A DNA stretch of 64,000 nucleotides from Microcyclospora pomicola. Taxonomy: Eukaryota > Ascomycota > Dothideomycetes > Capnodiales. The notes beneath the pieces are model-generated. The model did not search any database. It was given only the letters and a program-made list of their open reading frames with translations, and was not told the DNA's origin. Positions within the stretch are counted from its first letter, which is position 1. The number at the start of each line of letters is the position of its first letter. This document shows, in pieces, positions 1-10,230 of this stretch. The translations under genes were made by a program, and so were the position numbers. The stretch covers positions 62,001 to 126,000 of the forward strand of contig NHNY01000026.1 in the NCBI GenBank assembly GCA_002786065.1, given 5' to 3'.

Positions 1-1653
1 GTAGAGCTTGATCTTTGGCTCAGTCCCCGATCCTCGTGCGGTGAACACGACGTCCTCCAGCTCGCATGTAATCATCTGCGCGGTAGGATCAATGGGCAGG
101 TCCGGTACGCCAGCCGGATCTTTCGTGTCGATACCCAGTGTCAGATCCCTCCACCTGAGGATCTTGCGTGAGCCCACGTGCGTTGGTGGAGACCCTTGCT
201 TGAGCGACCGGATCGTGGCAAAGACAGCTGTCGTTACTTCTGGCGAGGGCGAGATAAGATATGTGTTCGCGTCCTCGAAGCAGCCATACCGTGAGTACAG
301 CTCTTGGAGCTTTTGCCAGGGTGACAGACCTTGCGATGACCACGACCGCCACGCCGTCAAAAAGACCGTAGCGGCAGCGATCCCGTCTTTGTCCCAGACC
401 ACACCGGGAAACATGTAACCAATGGCCTCTTCATAAGCATATGCAGCCCTTTTGCCATTGGCAGTCATCTGCTGCGCGACATTGCCTAGCCATTTGAACC
501 CTGTCAAAGTTTCCCGAAACATGAACCCTTCCATTTCTGCCATGGAGGAAAGCATTCGCGACGAAACAGTCGAGGCCAGCATGACAAGATGGCTTTTCTC
601 GCCTGTCCATGTCTCATGAATATATGATGCAAGCAGGATGCCCATCTGATTACCAGTAAATTGATGCCACTCGCCGCTTTCCAGACGTTGGGCTACAGCG
701 AAGCGATCAGCATCCGGATCGTTGGCGATGATGACGTGTGAACAAGTTTTATCTGCCTCCTGGATTGCAAGTTCGAGGGCCCCTTTCTCCTCCGGATTGG
801 GAAATGGTACTGTGGGGAACTCTGGGTCTGGCAATGCCTGGGATTCGACTATGTGCATACAGTTTTCTCCAACCCCAAGCATGTTCGCGACTTCTTGCAT
901 GAATGGCAGGCCAACACCATGCAGCGGGGTATAGACAAAGGACACCGTGGCATTGGCCGGTGGTAAGCGTATCTCTAGCTTTTGCAGAGACTCGTAATAC
1001 GCCTCCGTTGCGTCAGTGAAGATGTATTGCACGCATGGATTCGATTCTACAATATCCTCTTCATGACCCCATGTGAAATTTGCTGCTACCTCTCGAATAG
1101 AGACCGCTATACCAGTGTCGTGGGGCGGGATGATCTGACAGCCATTGGACCAGTATACTTTGTACCCGTTGTCATTCTTTGGATTGTGGCTCGCTGTGAC
1201 CATGACGCCTGCGGCAGCTCTATATTTCTCCACCGCGAAGGGGACCATAGGAGTGTGCACCAGTTTCTCGTACCACAACACTTCGATCCCTTTGCTAATG
1301 AAAGCGCTGGCGGCCAATCTGGCAAACCTTTCAGAGTGGTATCGTGCATCGTGCCCAACGACTATGCGCAAGGTCTTGCCGCCTGAACTCGCCGAATCCC
1401 GTTGCTGAAGAACATACTGAGCAAGGCCTTGAGATGCTTGAAGCACGGTAAGCGGATTCATATGAGCAAAGCCTGCTTTCATGGACGACCTGAGTCCAGC
1501 AGTCCCGAACGCAATCGGCTTTCGAAGTCTTCCTTCCAGCTCTGCCAGGTCATTAGAGCGAGCAAGATCTTCGATTTCTTTGCGAGTGCTAGGATCTTGA
1601 TCTTGGCTCAGCCATTGAGAGGCCAATTCCTCGATGGGCGGATCATGGGCCAT
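1..1653 (-). CDS. Phosphoglucomutase/phosphopentomutase family enzyme (3' end outside window)
   Basis: This gene codes an alpha-D-phosphohexomutase of the PGM2/PGM3 type, a cytosolic enzyme that moves phosphate between C1 and C6 of glucose (or C1 and C5 of pentoses) through a phosphoserine. It reads as one exon from the ATG at 1653 to the window edge, giving 551 codons. The catalytic loop TASHNP lies at residues 153-158 (phosphoserine S155) and the Mg-binding DPDAD at 312-316. The phosphate-binding GSGTEPK lies at 541-547, so only a short C-terminal tail should be missing (family members are about 600 residues). The N-terminus carries the family motif AFGTAGLR. Whether it prefers hexose or pentose phosphates cannot be decided from what I see. 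Transcription is away from the WD40 gene at 2074. Confidence 0.93.
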   Translation of the reverse strand, partial: MAHDPPIEELASQWLSQDQDPSTRKEIEDLARSNDLAELEGRLRKPIAFGTAGLRSSMKAGFAHMNPLTVLQASQGLAQYVLQQRDSASSGGKTLRIVVGHDARYHSERFARLAASAFISKGIEVLWYEKLVHTPMVPFAVEKYRAAAGVMVTASHNPKNDNGYKVYWSNGCQIIPPHDTGIAVSIREVAANFTWGHEEDIVESNPCVQYIFTDATEAYYESLQKLEIRLPPANATVSFVYTPLHGVGLPFMQEVANMLGVGENCMHIVESQALPDPEFPTVPFPNPEEKGALELAIQEADKTCSHVIIANDPDADRFAVAQRLESGEWHQFTGNQMGILLASYIHETWTGEKSHLVMLASTVSSRMLSSMAEMEGFMFRETLTGFKWLGNVAQQMTANGKRAAYAYEEAIGYMFPGVVWDKDGIAAATVFLTAWRSWSSQGLSPWQKLQELYSRYGCFEDANTYLISPSPEVTTAVFATIRSLKQGSPPTHVGSRKILRWRDLTLGIDTKDPAGVPDLPIDPTAQMITCELEDVVFTARGSGTEPKIKLY

Positions 1654-2073
1654 GGCGCCAGTCTAGCAAGTAACAGTATCGTGAAGATTTCAATTCCCTA
1701 AGATGTACTGATCCGGTGAAATGATGTTCGTTCAAGGAGGCTTGCCGTGATCAGCATTGAGAGAGTTGCACCACGATCTACCAAACCTGTGTTCTCATTT
1801 TCACCTCTAAAGTACCGCACCAAGGCATAAGGTGGGAGCTTCGTATCACACCACACGGTTCCCCAGCTCCTCTTGGAACAATCTTCTTCGTTTATTGTTG
1901 GCGATCGGAGCAACACATGTGGACGATTCTGGGTATACCTGTACCTGTAGAAGCATGTAGCATGTGAAAGCTTGAGCTCCGCTTCCTAAAGTCGTGTCAC
2001 CGAATTTCTGCAATGCGCGTCTCCCAATAGTCCAACGCGACGTGGAATGGGACTATAGATCACATCTAAGAAG
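1654..2073. other. Divergent intergenic region (about 420 bp)
   Basis: This stretch separates the phosphoglucomutase gene (minus) from the WD40 gene (plus) and must hold both promoters. A 72-codon open frame on the minus strand at 1698-1916 has no recognisable content. I see no other gene. Confidence 0.6.
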
Positions 2074-3424
2074 ATGAGCATATCTCCCACACCCGAGGCT
2101 TCCAGCCAGTCCCCAAAACGCAAGCGATCGAGTTCCCATGGCTCAGACGTAGGAAACCTCAATGGAGTTGCAGATGAAGCGGGACACCTTGAATATGCCT
2201 ACGACGAAGAAGTGCCGAGTGAATACCAGACACCTGAGGAGGAGCCGATGCAAGAGACGAAACGACGAAGGATCGAGCGGCCGTCGGACTTGAATTACAA
2301 ACTGTTCATGACATTGCGAGGACACAAAAGAGGCGTGGCTGCAGTAAAGTTCTCGCCGGATGGAAAGTGGATTGCGAGCTGCTGTATGTATTATCCTACC
2401 GACATGAAGCTCAATCGCTGACAATGATGCAGCTGCGGACTGTACGATCAAGATCTGGGATGCGTATACTGGACAGCTATCACACACTCTTGAAGGTCAT
2501 CTGGCAGGCATATCCACCATCGCATGGTCACCTGACAGCAAGGTCCTCGCTTCTGGCTCGGATGACAAAATCATACGGCTGTGGGACATCTCTACCGGAC
2601 GATGTCTGCCCAGTCCGCTGGTCGGCCATCACAACTATGTGTACAGCCTCGCGTTCTCTCCGAAAGGCAACATGCTCGTCTCTGGTTCGTATGACGAAGC
2701 CGTCTTTCTATGGGATGTACGGACGGCAAGAATCATGCGATCATTACCAGCTCACTCTGATCCTGTTTCCGGAGTAGACTTTGTCAGAGATGGTACGCTT
2801 GTGGCGAGTTGTAGCTCTGATGGGTTGATCAGACTCTGGGATGCGAGCACGGGACAATGCTTGAAGACGCTCGTACACGAGGATAATGCTCACGTCACAA
2901 GCGTGCGATTCTCTCCCAATGGCAAATTCGTGCTGGCTGCGACATTGGACTCATGCGTGCGGCTATGGAACTACGTTGATGGTCGTGTGGTCAAGACCTA
3001 TCAAGGGCATAAGAACGAAAAGTACAGCATCAATACAGCGTTCGGAACGTATGGTCTGGTCGACGACGAAGACATGGACATGGATGAGGCGCCGCCGAAG
3101 TGGGCATTTGCAGCCTGTGGAAGCGAGGATGGCAAGCTGTACCTTTGGGACGTGAGCTCCAAGGACGTTCTGCAAAGGCTGGAAGCACACGAAGGCGTGG
3201 TGCTTGGTGTTGATGTAAGATCTCAAGATCAAAGTATCGTCACCTGCGGCATAGACAAGGCAATTCGCGTGTGGAAAGGTAGTGCAAGGCGAGGAAGCGC
3301 AAACGGATCACATGCAAACGATGTGGTGCCGGAGACTCAGTTCATGTCCAGCGAACAGGCAGAGGTCGCTATGCATGATGCCCAAGAATGGACTCACGAA
3401 GACCAGACGATGCTTGAGGCGTGA
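2074..3424 (+). CDS. WD40 protein of the WDR5/Swd3 type (COMPASS subunit)
   Basis: Spliced model: exons 2074-2383 and 2433-3424, joined across a 49-bp intron (GTATGT donor, CTGAC branch point, GCAG acceptor), give 433 residues. After a disordered N-terminus of about 70 residues with a KRRR nuclear-localisation-like stretch, seven WD40 repeats follow WDR5 closely. Recognisable stretches are SADCTIKIWDAYTG, the LPAHSDPVS loop, AATLDSCVRLW and the KTYQGHKNEKY segment, which match human WDR5 almost position for position. WDR5/Swd3 is a core subunit of Set1/COMPASS histone H3K4 methyltransferase in the nucleus. Two oddities are an acidic insert (DDEDMDMDEAPP) before the sixth blade and an extra C-terminal tail of about 50 residues past the last repeat. 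The family call is strong; Swd3 orthology is inferred from the best-remembered similarity. Confidence 0.93.
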
Positions 3425-3627
3425 TGACCGGATGGCGAGTATGCCTAAGGCCAAGAAATCCTGGATGCAAGCTTCACCCGCGACCCCTCTTGCCCGATCC
3501 GGCTTCGATGTAATCAAGTTGTTGATTGCTTCTGCGACTTGCAATCCTCTACCATCGCATGCTTCGATACTTCACCACACTGTGATCTGCACCTATCCCG
3601 TCGGCATCATCTCGATCATCTTTCACC
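3425..3627. other. Short intergenic region
   Basis: About 200 bp separate the WD40 stop from the MOSC start on the same strand. It should hold the terminator of the first gene and the promoter of the second. No gene is visible. Confidence 0.5.
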
Positions 3628-4806
3628 ATGGGTTCTCTCGGCCAGGACGAAAAGAACGCCGTCCCGAAGCTCAAGATCGAGAAGATATATGTGTATCCAA
3701 TCAAGAGTTTCCGAGCGATGGAGCTGGACTCAGCGGTACTCACAAAGCACGGTGTGGCCTTTGATCGATGTTTTATGCTGCTCCGCCCGAGCACTGATGA
3801 AGCTGGAACCATCACATATAGCAACGTGGCAATTACAGACCACAACCAACTGGTTCGGTATGCCGCCAAGATCAACATTCCTGCCGACGGTAACGTTGAG
3901 AAAGGCGAGATCGATCTAACATACCATCCGACCAATGGCGACCCGAAGAGGAGTTTCACCATTCCTCTTCTCCCTGATACGATTGGATTAGAGGTAGTCA
4001 GCGTTACTATGCATCTCAGTTCTACGGACGCATTCAAAATGCCAGATGAGTGTAACAAATGGTTATCAGAATGCTTTGGCTTCGAGGTCGTACTAGCATA
4101 TCTCGGCGACCACCGGCGAAAAGTCCGCATGTCATCGTCACACAATCCGCAGCTTTCGAAGTCCGCCATTGATGCTTCAAATGGCTGGCTCTCGTCTCTA
4201 GTCTCACAGACAGCCTCGCTGCTTTCAACGTCCGTCACAGGGTCCCCCGAGTCGCATATCACCTTCGCCGACGTTGCGCCATATCTGATCGTGTCTTCGA
4301 AGTCTATGGACGATGTTGACCGCCGTCTTCCAGACGGTCTGGACATGGACATCAGCAAGTTTCGCCCGAACATCATCATTTCAGGTGCGGACGAGGTATG
4401 GGAGGAGGATTTCTGGGGCGAACTCTCCGTAGCCGGGCAGCCAGTGTGGGAGTGCGTGCATAATTGTGGGAGATGCAAAAGCATCAATATAGACTATGAC
4501 ACCGGAAAGCAGGGTGAGAGCCCTTCCGGAAAAATGCTGAAAGAGCTGAGCCGCGATCGCAGAGTCGATCCGGGGTCGAAGTGGAGTCCAATCTTTGGGA
4601 GATATTCCTTCTTACTCCCATCGTGCGAGGGCAAGGTCATTCACGTGGGCGACGAGGTGGCCGTGAGCAAAAGAAACAAAGAGCGATCACGATTTGGTAA
4701 GTGGCCACAATCCATCGTGCACTCTGCAGTAATGAGGATACGCTTTCGTCGCAGATCTTGTTTGCTGACTATCCTTTTAGACTGGGAAGGCTTGTGTACG
4801 AAGTAG
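3628..4806 (+). CDS. MOSC-domain protein (molybdenum cofactor sulfurase C-terminal type, mARC-like)
   Basis: Spliced model: exons 3628-4696 and 4781-4806 give 364 residues. An N-terminal MOSC beta-barrel domain (residues about 10-140, with IYVYPIKSFRA and the GVAFDR segment) is followed by the MOSC domain. The latter has the NCGRCKSIN-DYDTG motif, which holds the conserved cysteine that binds Mo in mitochondrial amidoxime-reducing components. The spliced C-terminus ends in FDWEGL, resembling the FDWPGL end I recall for fungal relatives, which is why I prefer splicing. The 84-bp intron is a multiple of three and has no in-frame stop, so unspliced RNA would read through to the same stop (392 residues). 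Substrate unknown; a role in reductive or sulfur-transfer chemistry is inferred from the family. Confidence 0.9.
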   Translation: MGSLGQDEKNAVPKLKIEKIYVYPIKSFRAMELDSAVLTKHGVAFDRCFMLLRPSTDEAGTITYSNVAITDHNQLVRYAAKINIPADGNVEKGEIDLTYHPTNGDPKRSFTIPLLPDTIGLEVVSVTMHLSSTDAFKMPDECNKWLSECFGFEVVLAYLGDHRRKVRMSSSHNPQLSKSAIDASNGWLSSLVSQTASLLSTSVTGSPESHITFADVAPYLIVSSKSMDDVDRRLPDGLDMDISKFRPNIIISGADEVWEEDFWGELSVAGQPVWECVHNCGRCKSINIDYDTGKQGESPSGKMLKELSRDRRVDPGSKWSPIFGRYSFLLPSCEGKVIHVGDEVAVSKRNKERSRFGKWPQSIVHSAVMRIRFRRRSCLLTILLDWEGLCTK

Positions 4807-5067
4807 CATTAGCCTGCTTACGACTTCTTGAAACTTCACTTCGCCTCATCATCATTGTGGCATGCAAGATTGGCCGAAGCTTCCTCGAACTTAGCCAGCC
4901 TCATGTAGATGAGTATCGGGCACGCGGTGGAGCAGTGAGCGAAGAATAATTATTCTATGTATTCTCTCCAAAGACGTCGCAGATTGCATGCATGTTGATG
5001 ACCAGTCTGCACAGTCAATTCAGCGTTCAGTCATCTTGACACCAGCGACATGCCCACCTGCGCTCGG

Positions 5068-6624
5068 CTATAATCTACCAAATCCCTGTGCGACTTCCAT
5101 CAAGTCACAGACAGCATGAAATACAGCCCGAACCCGCTCGTCCCGTTGCAAAGCATGATTCACACCTGACCGTCCGTCATTGCGTCGTCCAATCCTGTCT
5201 GAATGCCAACGGACCTTCTCCTTCTTCAACACGTCGATCAAAGCCTTGATCTGTGCATCTGAAGCCATGGCGCTTTCAAATCCGCATCGAATTCGACCGG
5301 AAATTGACGTGTATTGGGGAGTCATGCCCATCGCGCCAAGGAAGAAAGCTTGCACGTTCGCTCGCATGATGGTGTCCTCAGACCATGTGGAGGGCTTTTC
5401 AGCAGTATACGGAGACCACAGAGTTCGGTGGTCAACCAGAGCTGCCGCTTTGAGCCCCAGCGCAGGGTATGGAATGCTGGGGTTAAAGGGGGACAGACGC
5501 TGCCATTGATTGTCATATTGACGGAACAGCGCCTTAGCCTCGGCTGTTTGAAGCACTGTGGGCGGCAAGCTGGTATGGTGAAATGTATACTGCATGTTCC
5601 CATGCTTTGCCTGAGGCACCTTGCAATCATGTCGGGCTCTTGTGCCATAGGGTTCTCTCCAGTCTTTCCTGTCGGAGTTGCGTCGACTTGAACTGCGATT
5701 CGCTTTATAGGTCTTCTCTTGAGGACCCAGTTGGCTGAATTTGACAAAAGGCGTTCGCGATAGTCGTTCGAAGTTCTCGAATACGGTCGATGGACTCAAG
5801 CGTTCGAAGAATGACGACGACGAAGAGAAGGATGAGCCGAAGAAGTCGTCCGCCTCCTCAAACACCGAAGCGTTGTGAGTCGAGCTTGAGCGTGAACGAT
5901 GATCCCAAGCATCACGAGATCGGAAGCTGGAGTGATCATGATCGCGCTTTGGCTGAGCGTTCGCCAATTCTTCACAAGCAACGTTCAGGTCTTGTTGGAT
6001 CCGTTCAAGCGACTCCTCAAGGAATTGAAGCTCTCTCGCCAACTTCAGCAATCCCGAGCTGGAGACTGATCGCCTTGCTGCCGCCATTCTCAGCTCCTCT
6101 CTCTTGGCCTTGACCTGGTTTCGATGGCGCTTCAGGCTCTCGGTCAACACTTCTACATTGTGTCTCTCGACCGGTGCCTCAGGGTTTGGTGGAAACCCCC
6201 ATCGGCGACCTGCATATGGCGCATCTTGTGAGGAGTTGTCCTCACTTGTCATATTGGTGCGTATAGTATACTTTCGGATCCAAGAAGGTTCGCGAATCTC
6301 GAACCCGTAAGGTGTGTTCTCCTTGTTGAGCCCAGACTGGAAAGTGTTATATATATGATTTTGCAAGTGTCCTGGTTTCACGTCGACTCGAGGAAAGCGA
6401 AACCGTGGGTGACGGGAATTGGTGCCGTATTCTGCAGTCACTTCGATACGATCACCGAGCAAGTCGGTGTTCAATTTGAACGACCTGTTGATGTGTAATG
6501 GCAAAGTCAGAAAATCTGTATGCCAGACTGACTTTCGATTGAAGCCTGACAACGTCCCTTCTTGAAAAGCATCCAAGAAGCCGTCGTTGGAGATGTGCCC
6601 CAGACGACACGATGATGGTGGCAT
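5068..6624 (-). CDS. Hypothetical protein, central coiled coil, conserved-looking C-terminus
   Basis: I do not recognise this gene. The frame is open from a stop at 6712-6714 down to the stop at 5068. The first ATG is at 6624 (518 residues); another at 6252 (394 residues) opens a segment that looks more protein-like, so the start is uncertain and an upstream exon is possible. The middle holds a charged helical stretch (SLKRHRNQVKAKREEL, then a second one with LEESLERIQQDL) suggesting a coiled coil, followed by a serine/phenylalanine-rich linker. The C-terminal 150 residues are compositionally ordered and contain RRIR-like and KVRWHSDR segments that resemble fungus-specific uncharacterised proteins. 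No signal peptide or membrane segment is seen. It is convergent with the MOSC gene. Confidence 0.65.
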   Translation of the reverse strand: MPPSSCRLGHISNDGFLDAFQEGTLSGFNRKSVWHTDFLTLPLHINRSFKLNTDLLGDRIEVTAEYGTNSRHPRFRFPRVDVKPGHLQNHIYNTFQSGLNKENTPYGFEIREPSWIRKYTIRTNMTSEDNSSQDAPYAGRRWGFPPNPEAPVERHNVEVLTESLKRHRNQVKAKREELRMAAARRSVSSSGLLKLARELQFLEESLERIQQDLNVACEELANAQPKRDHDHSSFRSRDAWDHRSRSSSTHNASVFEEADDFFGSSFSSSSSFFERLSPSTVFENFERLSRTPFVKFSQLGPQEKTYKANRSSSRRNSDRKDWREPYGTRARHDCKVPQAKHGNMQYTFHHTSLPPTVLQTAEAKALFRQYDNQWQRLSPFNPSIPYPALGLKAAALVDHRTLWSPYTAEKPSTWSEDTIMRANVQAFFLGAMGMTPQYTSISGRIRCGFESAMASDAQIKALIDVLKKEKVRWHSDRIGRRNDGRSGVNHALQRDERVRAVFHAVCDLMEVAQGFGRL

Positions 6625-7986
6625 CTCGAATGTGACAAACGCTTCCGGGTGGCTGGTCAGATGATAATCCACCAGATGCTCATGCCTTGGCCAGGTGGGG
6701 GCAAGTAGGATTCATGCGAGCGACGCGACCATTCACACCAGCGCGTGAAGAGCGAACTGGCCATTCACGTGAATATTGAGAGAAGTGAGGCTGTCCTGGA
6801 AGACGGCCATTAGCAGTCACCCCTTTACTGCTACCGTGTTGCCCATGGTGTCACGACGAGGTTTGATCATACGACTTGCCCAAGCGGGCAAGCAAGGACG
6901 TACATGTATATGGAAGACTTAGAGTATCGAAGTGAGCAAAGCCCAGTCAGATACATATAATCCAATAAGCCTCAGCCTTGCTACACGAGAATGCACAAGG
7001 CCGCTGACGCCTGGCAGCATGAAGCCACATTATTGGACATACATTCCAGCCGGGCGTCAGCGATGACTCGATGTTGCACACAGTATTGGTTTGCCTGGTA
7101 GTACTCGTGAATCTCCGACGAGTTCCCCAAAGTGATAGGCCCACGGTGTGCTCATCGGTGAATGAGCGATAACTCTGTAGCACTGTTGCAGGAGTCGAGG
7201 GCCTGGTATAGACTCACGACGCATGATGAGCGTAGGATTGATTGTAGGCCGAACTGACAGCAGCAAACACAATCGTGACATTCCTACTCGGCTATCCAGT
7301 GACATTTTTCCAATGCCTCTCATGGTGGAATGTTGGAGAGGTCAAATCGATCCCGCCACGTTAAGTCCTCTATTGACTCCCTATGAGCTTCAGCCCGTAC
7401 CCGCACATGATCGGAGTGTAGCATCTCTGCCTCGACTTGTATAAAATATGCAGAATTTAGTCGGTCTCTACAGGACCTCATAGTACCCTAGGTACCTTAT
7501 CTTACATGGAGAGGTGTAGTCACTAGTGTCTAGATTCATCCACAAATCTTTGTGGTAGAACTAACGTTCACGCGCGCACTGACTAGTGCTGGCTAGAGAA
7601 ACCTCTGCTTATGAAGTGGCGCGGAATGAAAATGAAAGAGCTTATTTCCTGACGATTTTAGAGGCAAAGGGTATCACGGCTCAGGGTTCGATGAACTTGT
7701 GCTTGATCATGTATGTGTACCTGTTCCATCATCTGGAGTGGACGGGCAAACTACGTTACAGAGCTCCTGTATTGCTGACCCAAGCAGAGACAATCATCGC
7801 CCAAAATGCCAACCTCTATCATGAATTCATGGCTGCGCAGCAATGCTACAGCCCGCCGTATAATTCTGTAACTGGGTTGCATGACAATCTTGTTGAGGTG
7901 CCCTGATTCTTCTCGAAACTGGCGAGCGGCGCCGCTGGATCGGGCTCGCTCTTGCTGCCAGCTTCATACCATAAAACAAATAGCTC
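6625..7986. other. Intergenic region without a supportable gene
   Basis: About 1.4 kb. The longest frame, 7586-7906 on the plus strand, opens at GTG; its first ATG is well inside and its product resembles nothing I know. AAGGTACC-like motifs occur near 7488-7500. I would not annotate a gene here without transcripts. Confidence 0.5.
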
Positions 7987-8640
7987 TCACATCTTCTCAC
8001 GCTCCCACCGATGTCCGTCAGCCGGCGGATAGTAGTTGGCCATTTCGATCATGCTTCCGAGAGGAAGGCCAATCATGGCGAGAGGAGAGGTGACACTCCC
8101 GTTTGCTAGGTCAGTGTCTCGACGATCGACATTGGCATCATTGCGCCATAAAGGAGGGATGTTTGAGTGTTGCATCATAGGATCATACAGGCGCGTGTGC
8201 GGTGCACAGCAAACTTTTGCGCAGGACTGCGCTCTGGAGATTCTCTTCGTGTCGATCACCGATGAGGAGCGGGTAGGTCGCAAGACCTTGGGCGACAGCT
8301 CATGACGTCGGGGTACAGGTGGAGGGCCCATAGTCGATGTGAGGACCCTCGAGGCCGGTTCTGGGGACGGCGAGCCAATTTCCTCGGGCAGGCTCTCTGG
8401 CGTCAAAGGAGTCCAACCAGCTTTTGGGTCTCTGCATGATGGCATTTTGTTCTGCAGTGAAATGTGTTCCTGTGTTGATGCAGTAGGGACTCCATCGGCG
8501 TATTTATAAGGGTGTGTGGCAGCGAGACTGGGCGGCCTCATAACGAGAGTATCACGTGACCTTTCGATGTTTGTATTAGGCTGCCTCCCCAGCGCCCTGG
8601 AAGCAGAAGGCGCTTTCATATGGGCAGGTGTGCGATCCAT
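7987..8640 (-). CDS. Hypothetical protein (217 aa), start uncertain
   Basis: The frame opens with ATG at 8640 and runs 217 codons. The product is rich in serine, proline and arginine and looks disordered, apart from a C-terminal segment with a short hydrophobic patch (LAMIGLPLGSMIEMANYYPP). I do not recognise it. Directly upstream is TTTAG followed by GCC-ATG, a plausible 3' splice site, and a further 67 codons (8644-8847, ATG at 8847) are open in the same frame up to that TAG. The true first exon may therefore lie upstream. Antisense frames are short, which supports this strand. Confidence 0.45.
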   Translation of the reverse strand: MDRTPAHMKAPSASRALGRQPNTNIERSRDTLVMRPPSLAATHPYKYADGVPTASTQEHISLQNKMPSCRDPKAGWTPLTPESLPEEIGSPSPEPASRVLTSTMGPPPVPRRHELSPKVLRPTRSSSVIDTKRISRAQSCAKVCCAPHTRLYDPMMQHSNIPPLWRNDANVDRRDTDLANGSVTSPLAMIGLPLGSMIEMANYYPPADGHRWEREKM

Positions 8641-9371
8641 GGCCTAAACAGCTCGAAGGTACAAGGAGCAGTTGGTGATGTCTGGAGGTGATGTTGCGCA
8701 CTTCTTGAAGTGCCGCCGGCCTGTCTCAGATGCAGATCCACCACGGCTCGCTGATGGTACCCCAATACCCAGCTCTAAGCAGCAGAAATTATCGCTAAGG
8801 TCGCCAACCTGTGCTTGAAGACTACCACACTGCTGGTGGAAGCTCATTCAAGCTGCGGCACAGGTAAGCCCGCGGGCAGTGACAGCTCGGGTAGTGGGGT
8901 AGAAAACATTACTCAACCCCCGACTCCCATCAGGTGAGTGCTTGCGACAACCCCGTGGAGGATTATAAGCATGCAGAGAAGCCAAGACAGAGACTTGCTC
9001 ATGAGTCGAGGAAGGGGGGGTCGACAGTGAGGTCCTTGCACTGTATGCAGGGCGGTACCAGAAGAGAGTCTTGATGGTGTCAAGAACGATGCCCGAAGAT
9101 CGTTCGATCCAACGACGATGACGACAAAAGAATGCAGAACAAGTTGGCTGCAAATCCAATGTCTGTGATTGTGGAAGGTAAGGAAGAAGGGGGTGGGAGG
9201 AGCGCCCCGCAAGTGCAAAGTGAATTTATGCCATTCCCTCTGCACGTGACAGATATGCATGGCTGGAATTCCACAATCCACTGCGGCGTTCTGGTAAGTA
9301 CTGCGCTCTAATGTCTTCGAAACACAGCCTTGAGATGGCTCATGATATCTTCCGGATCGGGCAGCATAGTC
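8641..9371. other. Intergenic or 5' exon region between the 217-aa gene and IMP3
   Basis: About 730 bp. It holds the in-frame 67-codon upstream segment 8644-8847 noted with the previous gene. Minus-strand frames at 8848-9281 overlap each other and look non-coding. Confidence 0.4.
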
Positions 9372-10005
9372 TCAGAGCAGGTCGAAATCGTCCAGCTTGT
9401 CGCGGTATTTCATCACGTTCCGCTTGATCTTGGAGGAATCCACCCAGGTGACGAAATCTTCCATGTTCCTTTTTAAGAGTCAGCACATGGTTCAGCAAGG
9501 CTAGAGAGTCAGATTCTCATAGCATATGTTCGACATACCTTGTGACAAGGAAAGCGGGATCTGTTACCACCTCTGTACCGACTCGTACATGGCCCTGCTC
9601 GATGAATCGGTTCGCAGCTGACACCAACTCCGCCATACGTAATCTGGTCATCACCACTCCTAGACGTCGCCGACAGAAGGCAGACACGGTGATTTTCCTT
9701 TCCACGTCGCTGAGTTTCCCTTTGCCCTCTCCGCCGATGCCTAACAAGCCCATGTCCGATAGCTTCTCCAATAGCAGGTCCTCATGCTTTCTTCGGAACG
9801 CCGATTCCGGCGGCATAAGTGCTAGACGATGAGCCAGCTGTCGTAGACTGCCTGCAAGACGATTGTACGATTGGTAGTCCGCTGGGTTCGTGACAGAATA
9901 GCGTCGGATGACCTCTGCGGAGCGATGGGTCTTGTCCTGAGGGAAGTTGATGAAGTCGACTTTTCGCAGGAGCTTCTGCTCATGGTGCTTCAGTTTGCGC
10001 ACCAT
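9372..10005 (-). CDS. IMP3: U3 small nucleolar ribonucleoprotein IMP3
   Basis: Spliced model: exons 10005-9539 and 9468-9372 (minus strand), joined across a 70-bp intron whose donor GTATGT splits an arginine codon, give 187 residues; human and yeast IMP3 are about 184. The N-terminus [18 protein letters not shown] is typical of the family. An S4-type RNA-binding domain spans roughly residues 105-165, including the GHVRVG and [10 protein letters not shown] segments, and the tail exon encodes [18 protein letters not shown]3 works in the nucleolus in the small-subunit processome, bridging U3 snoRNA to pre-rRNA before cleavage at A0-A2. The ATG is 225 bp from the divergent HIS7 start, so both share a promoter region. 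Confidence 0.96.
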
Positions 10006-10230
10006 CTTTCAGATCTGCGGGTATTTGCTGAGGGAGTTCGATAGAGGATGGACAGCTCGAGAGTGAATGAGATGGAGTACTGAATCGAGCGGCTCATCCC
10101 GCTATTACTCAAAATTTCGAGGACCCTGCTTAGTCATATCGACCTCTGACTGTTACGATGAATGTTCGTCACTTCGTTGACATTTTGAGAGTGTGCTTGA
10201 AGTATATGTCCAGTAAGAGTGCTTGAAAAG
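10006..10230. promoter_or_regulatory. Divergent IMP3/HIS7 promoter
   Basis: This 225-bp stretch lies between two start codons pointing outward. TGACTAAG (read on the minus strand at 10136-10129) and TGACTG (10147-10152) are one-mismatch relatives of the TGACTCA site bound by Gcn4/CpcA regulators of amino-acid genes. A link to HIS7 control is inference only. Confidence 0.35.

Noticed and set aside
3549-4487. 312-codon minus frame opposite the MOSC gene
   Set aside because: The plus strand encodes clear MOSC motifs over the same bases.
5180-5691. Plus-strand frames of 109-125 codons inside the 518-codon minus-strand gene
   Set aside because: They are antisense shadows of the longer, better-composed frame.
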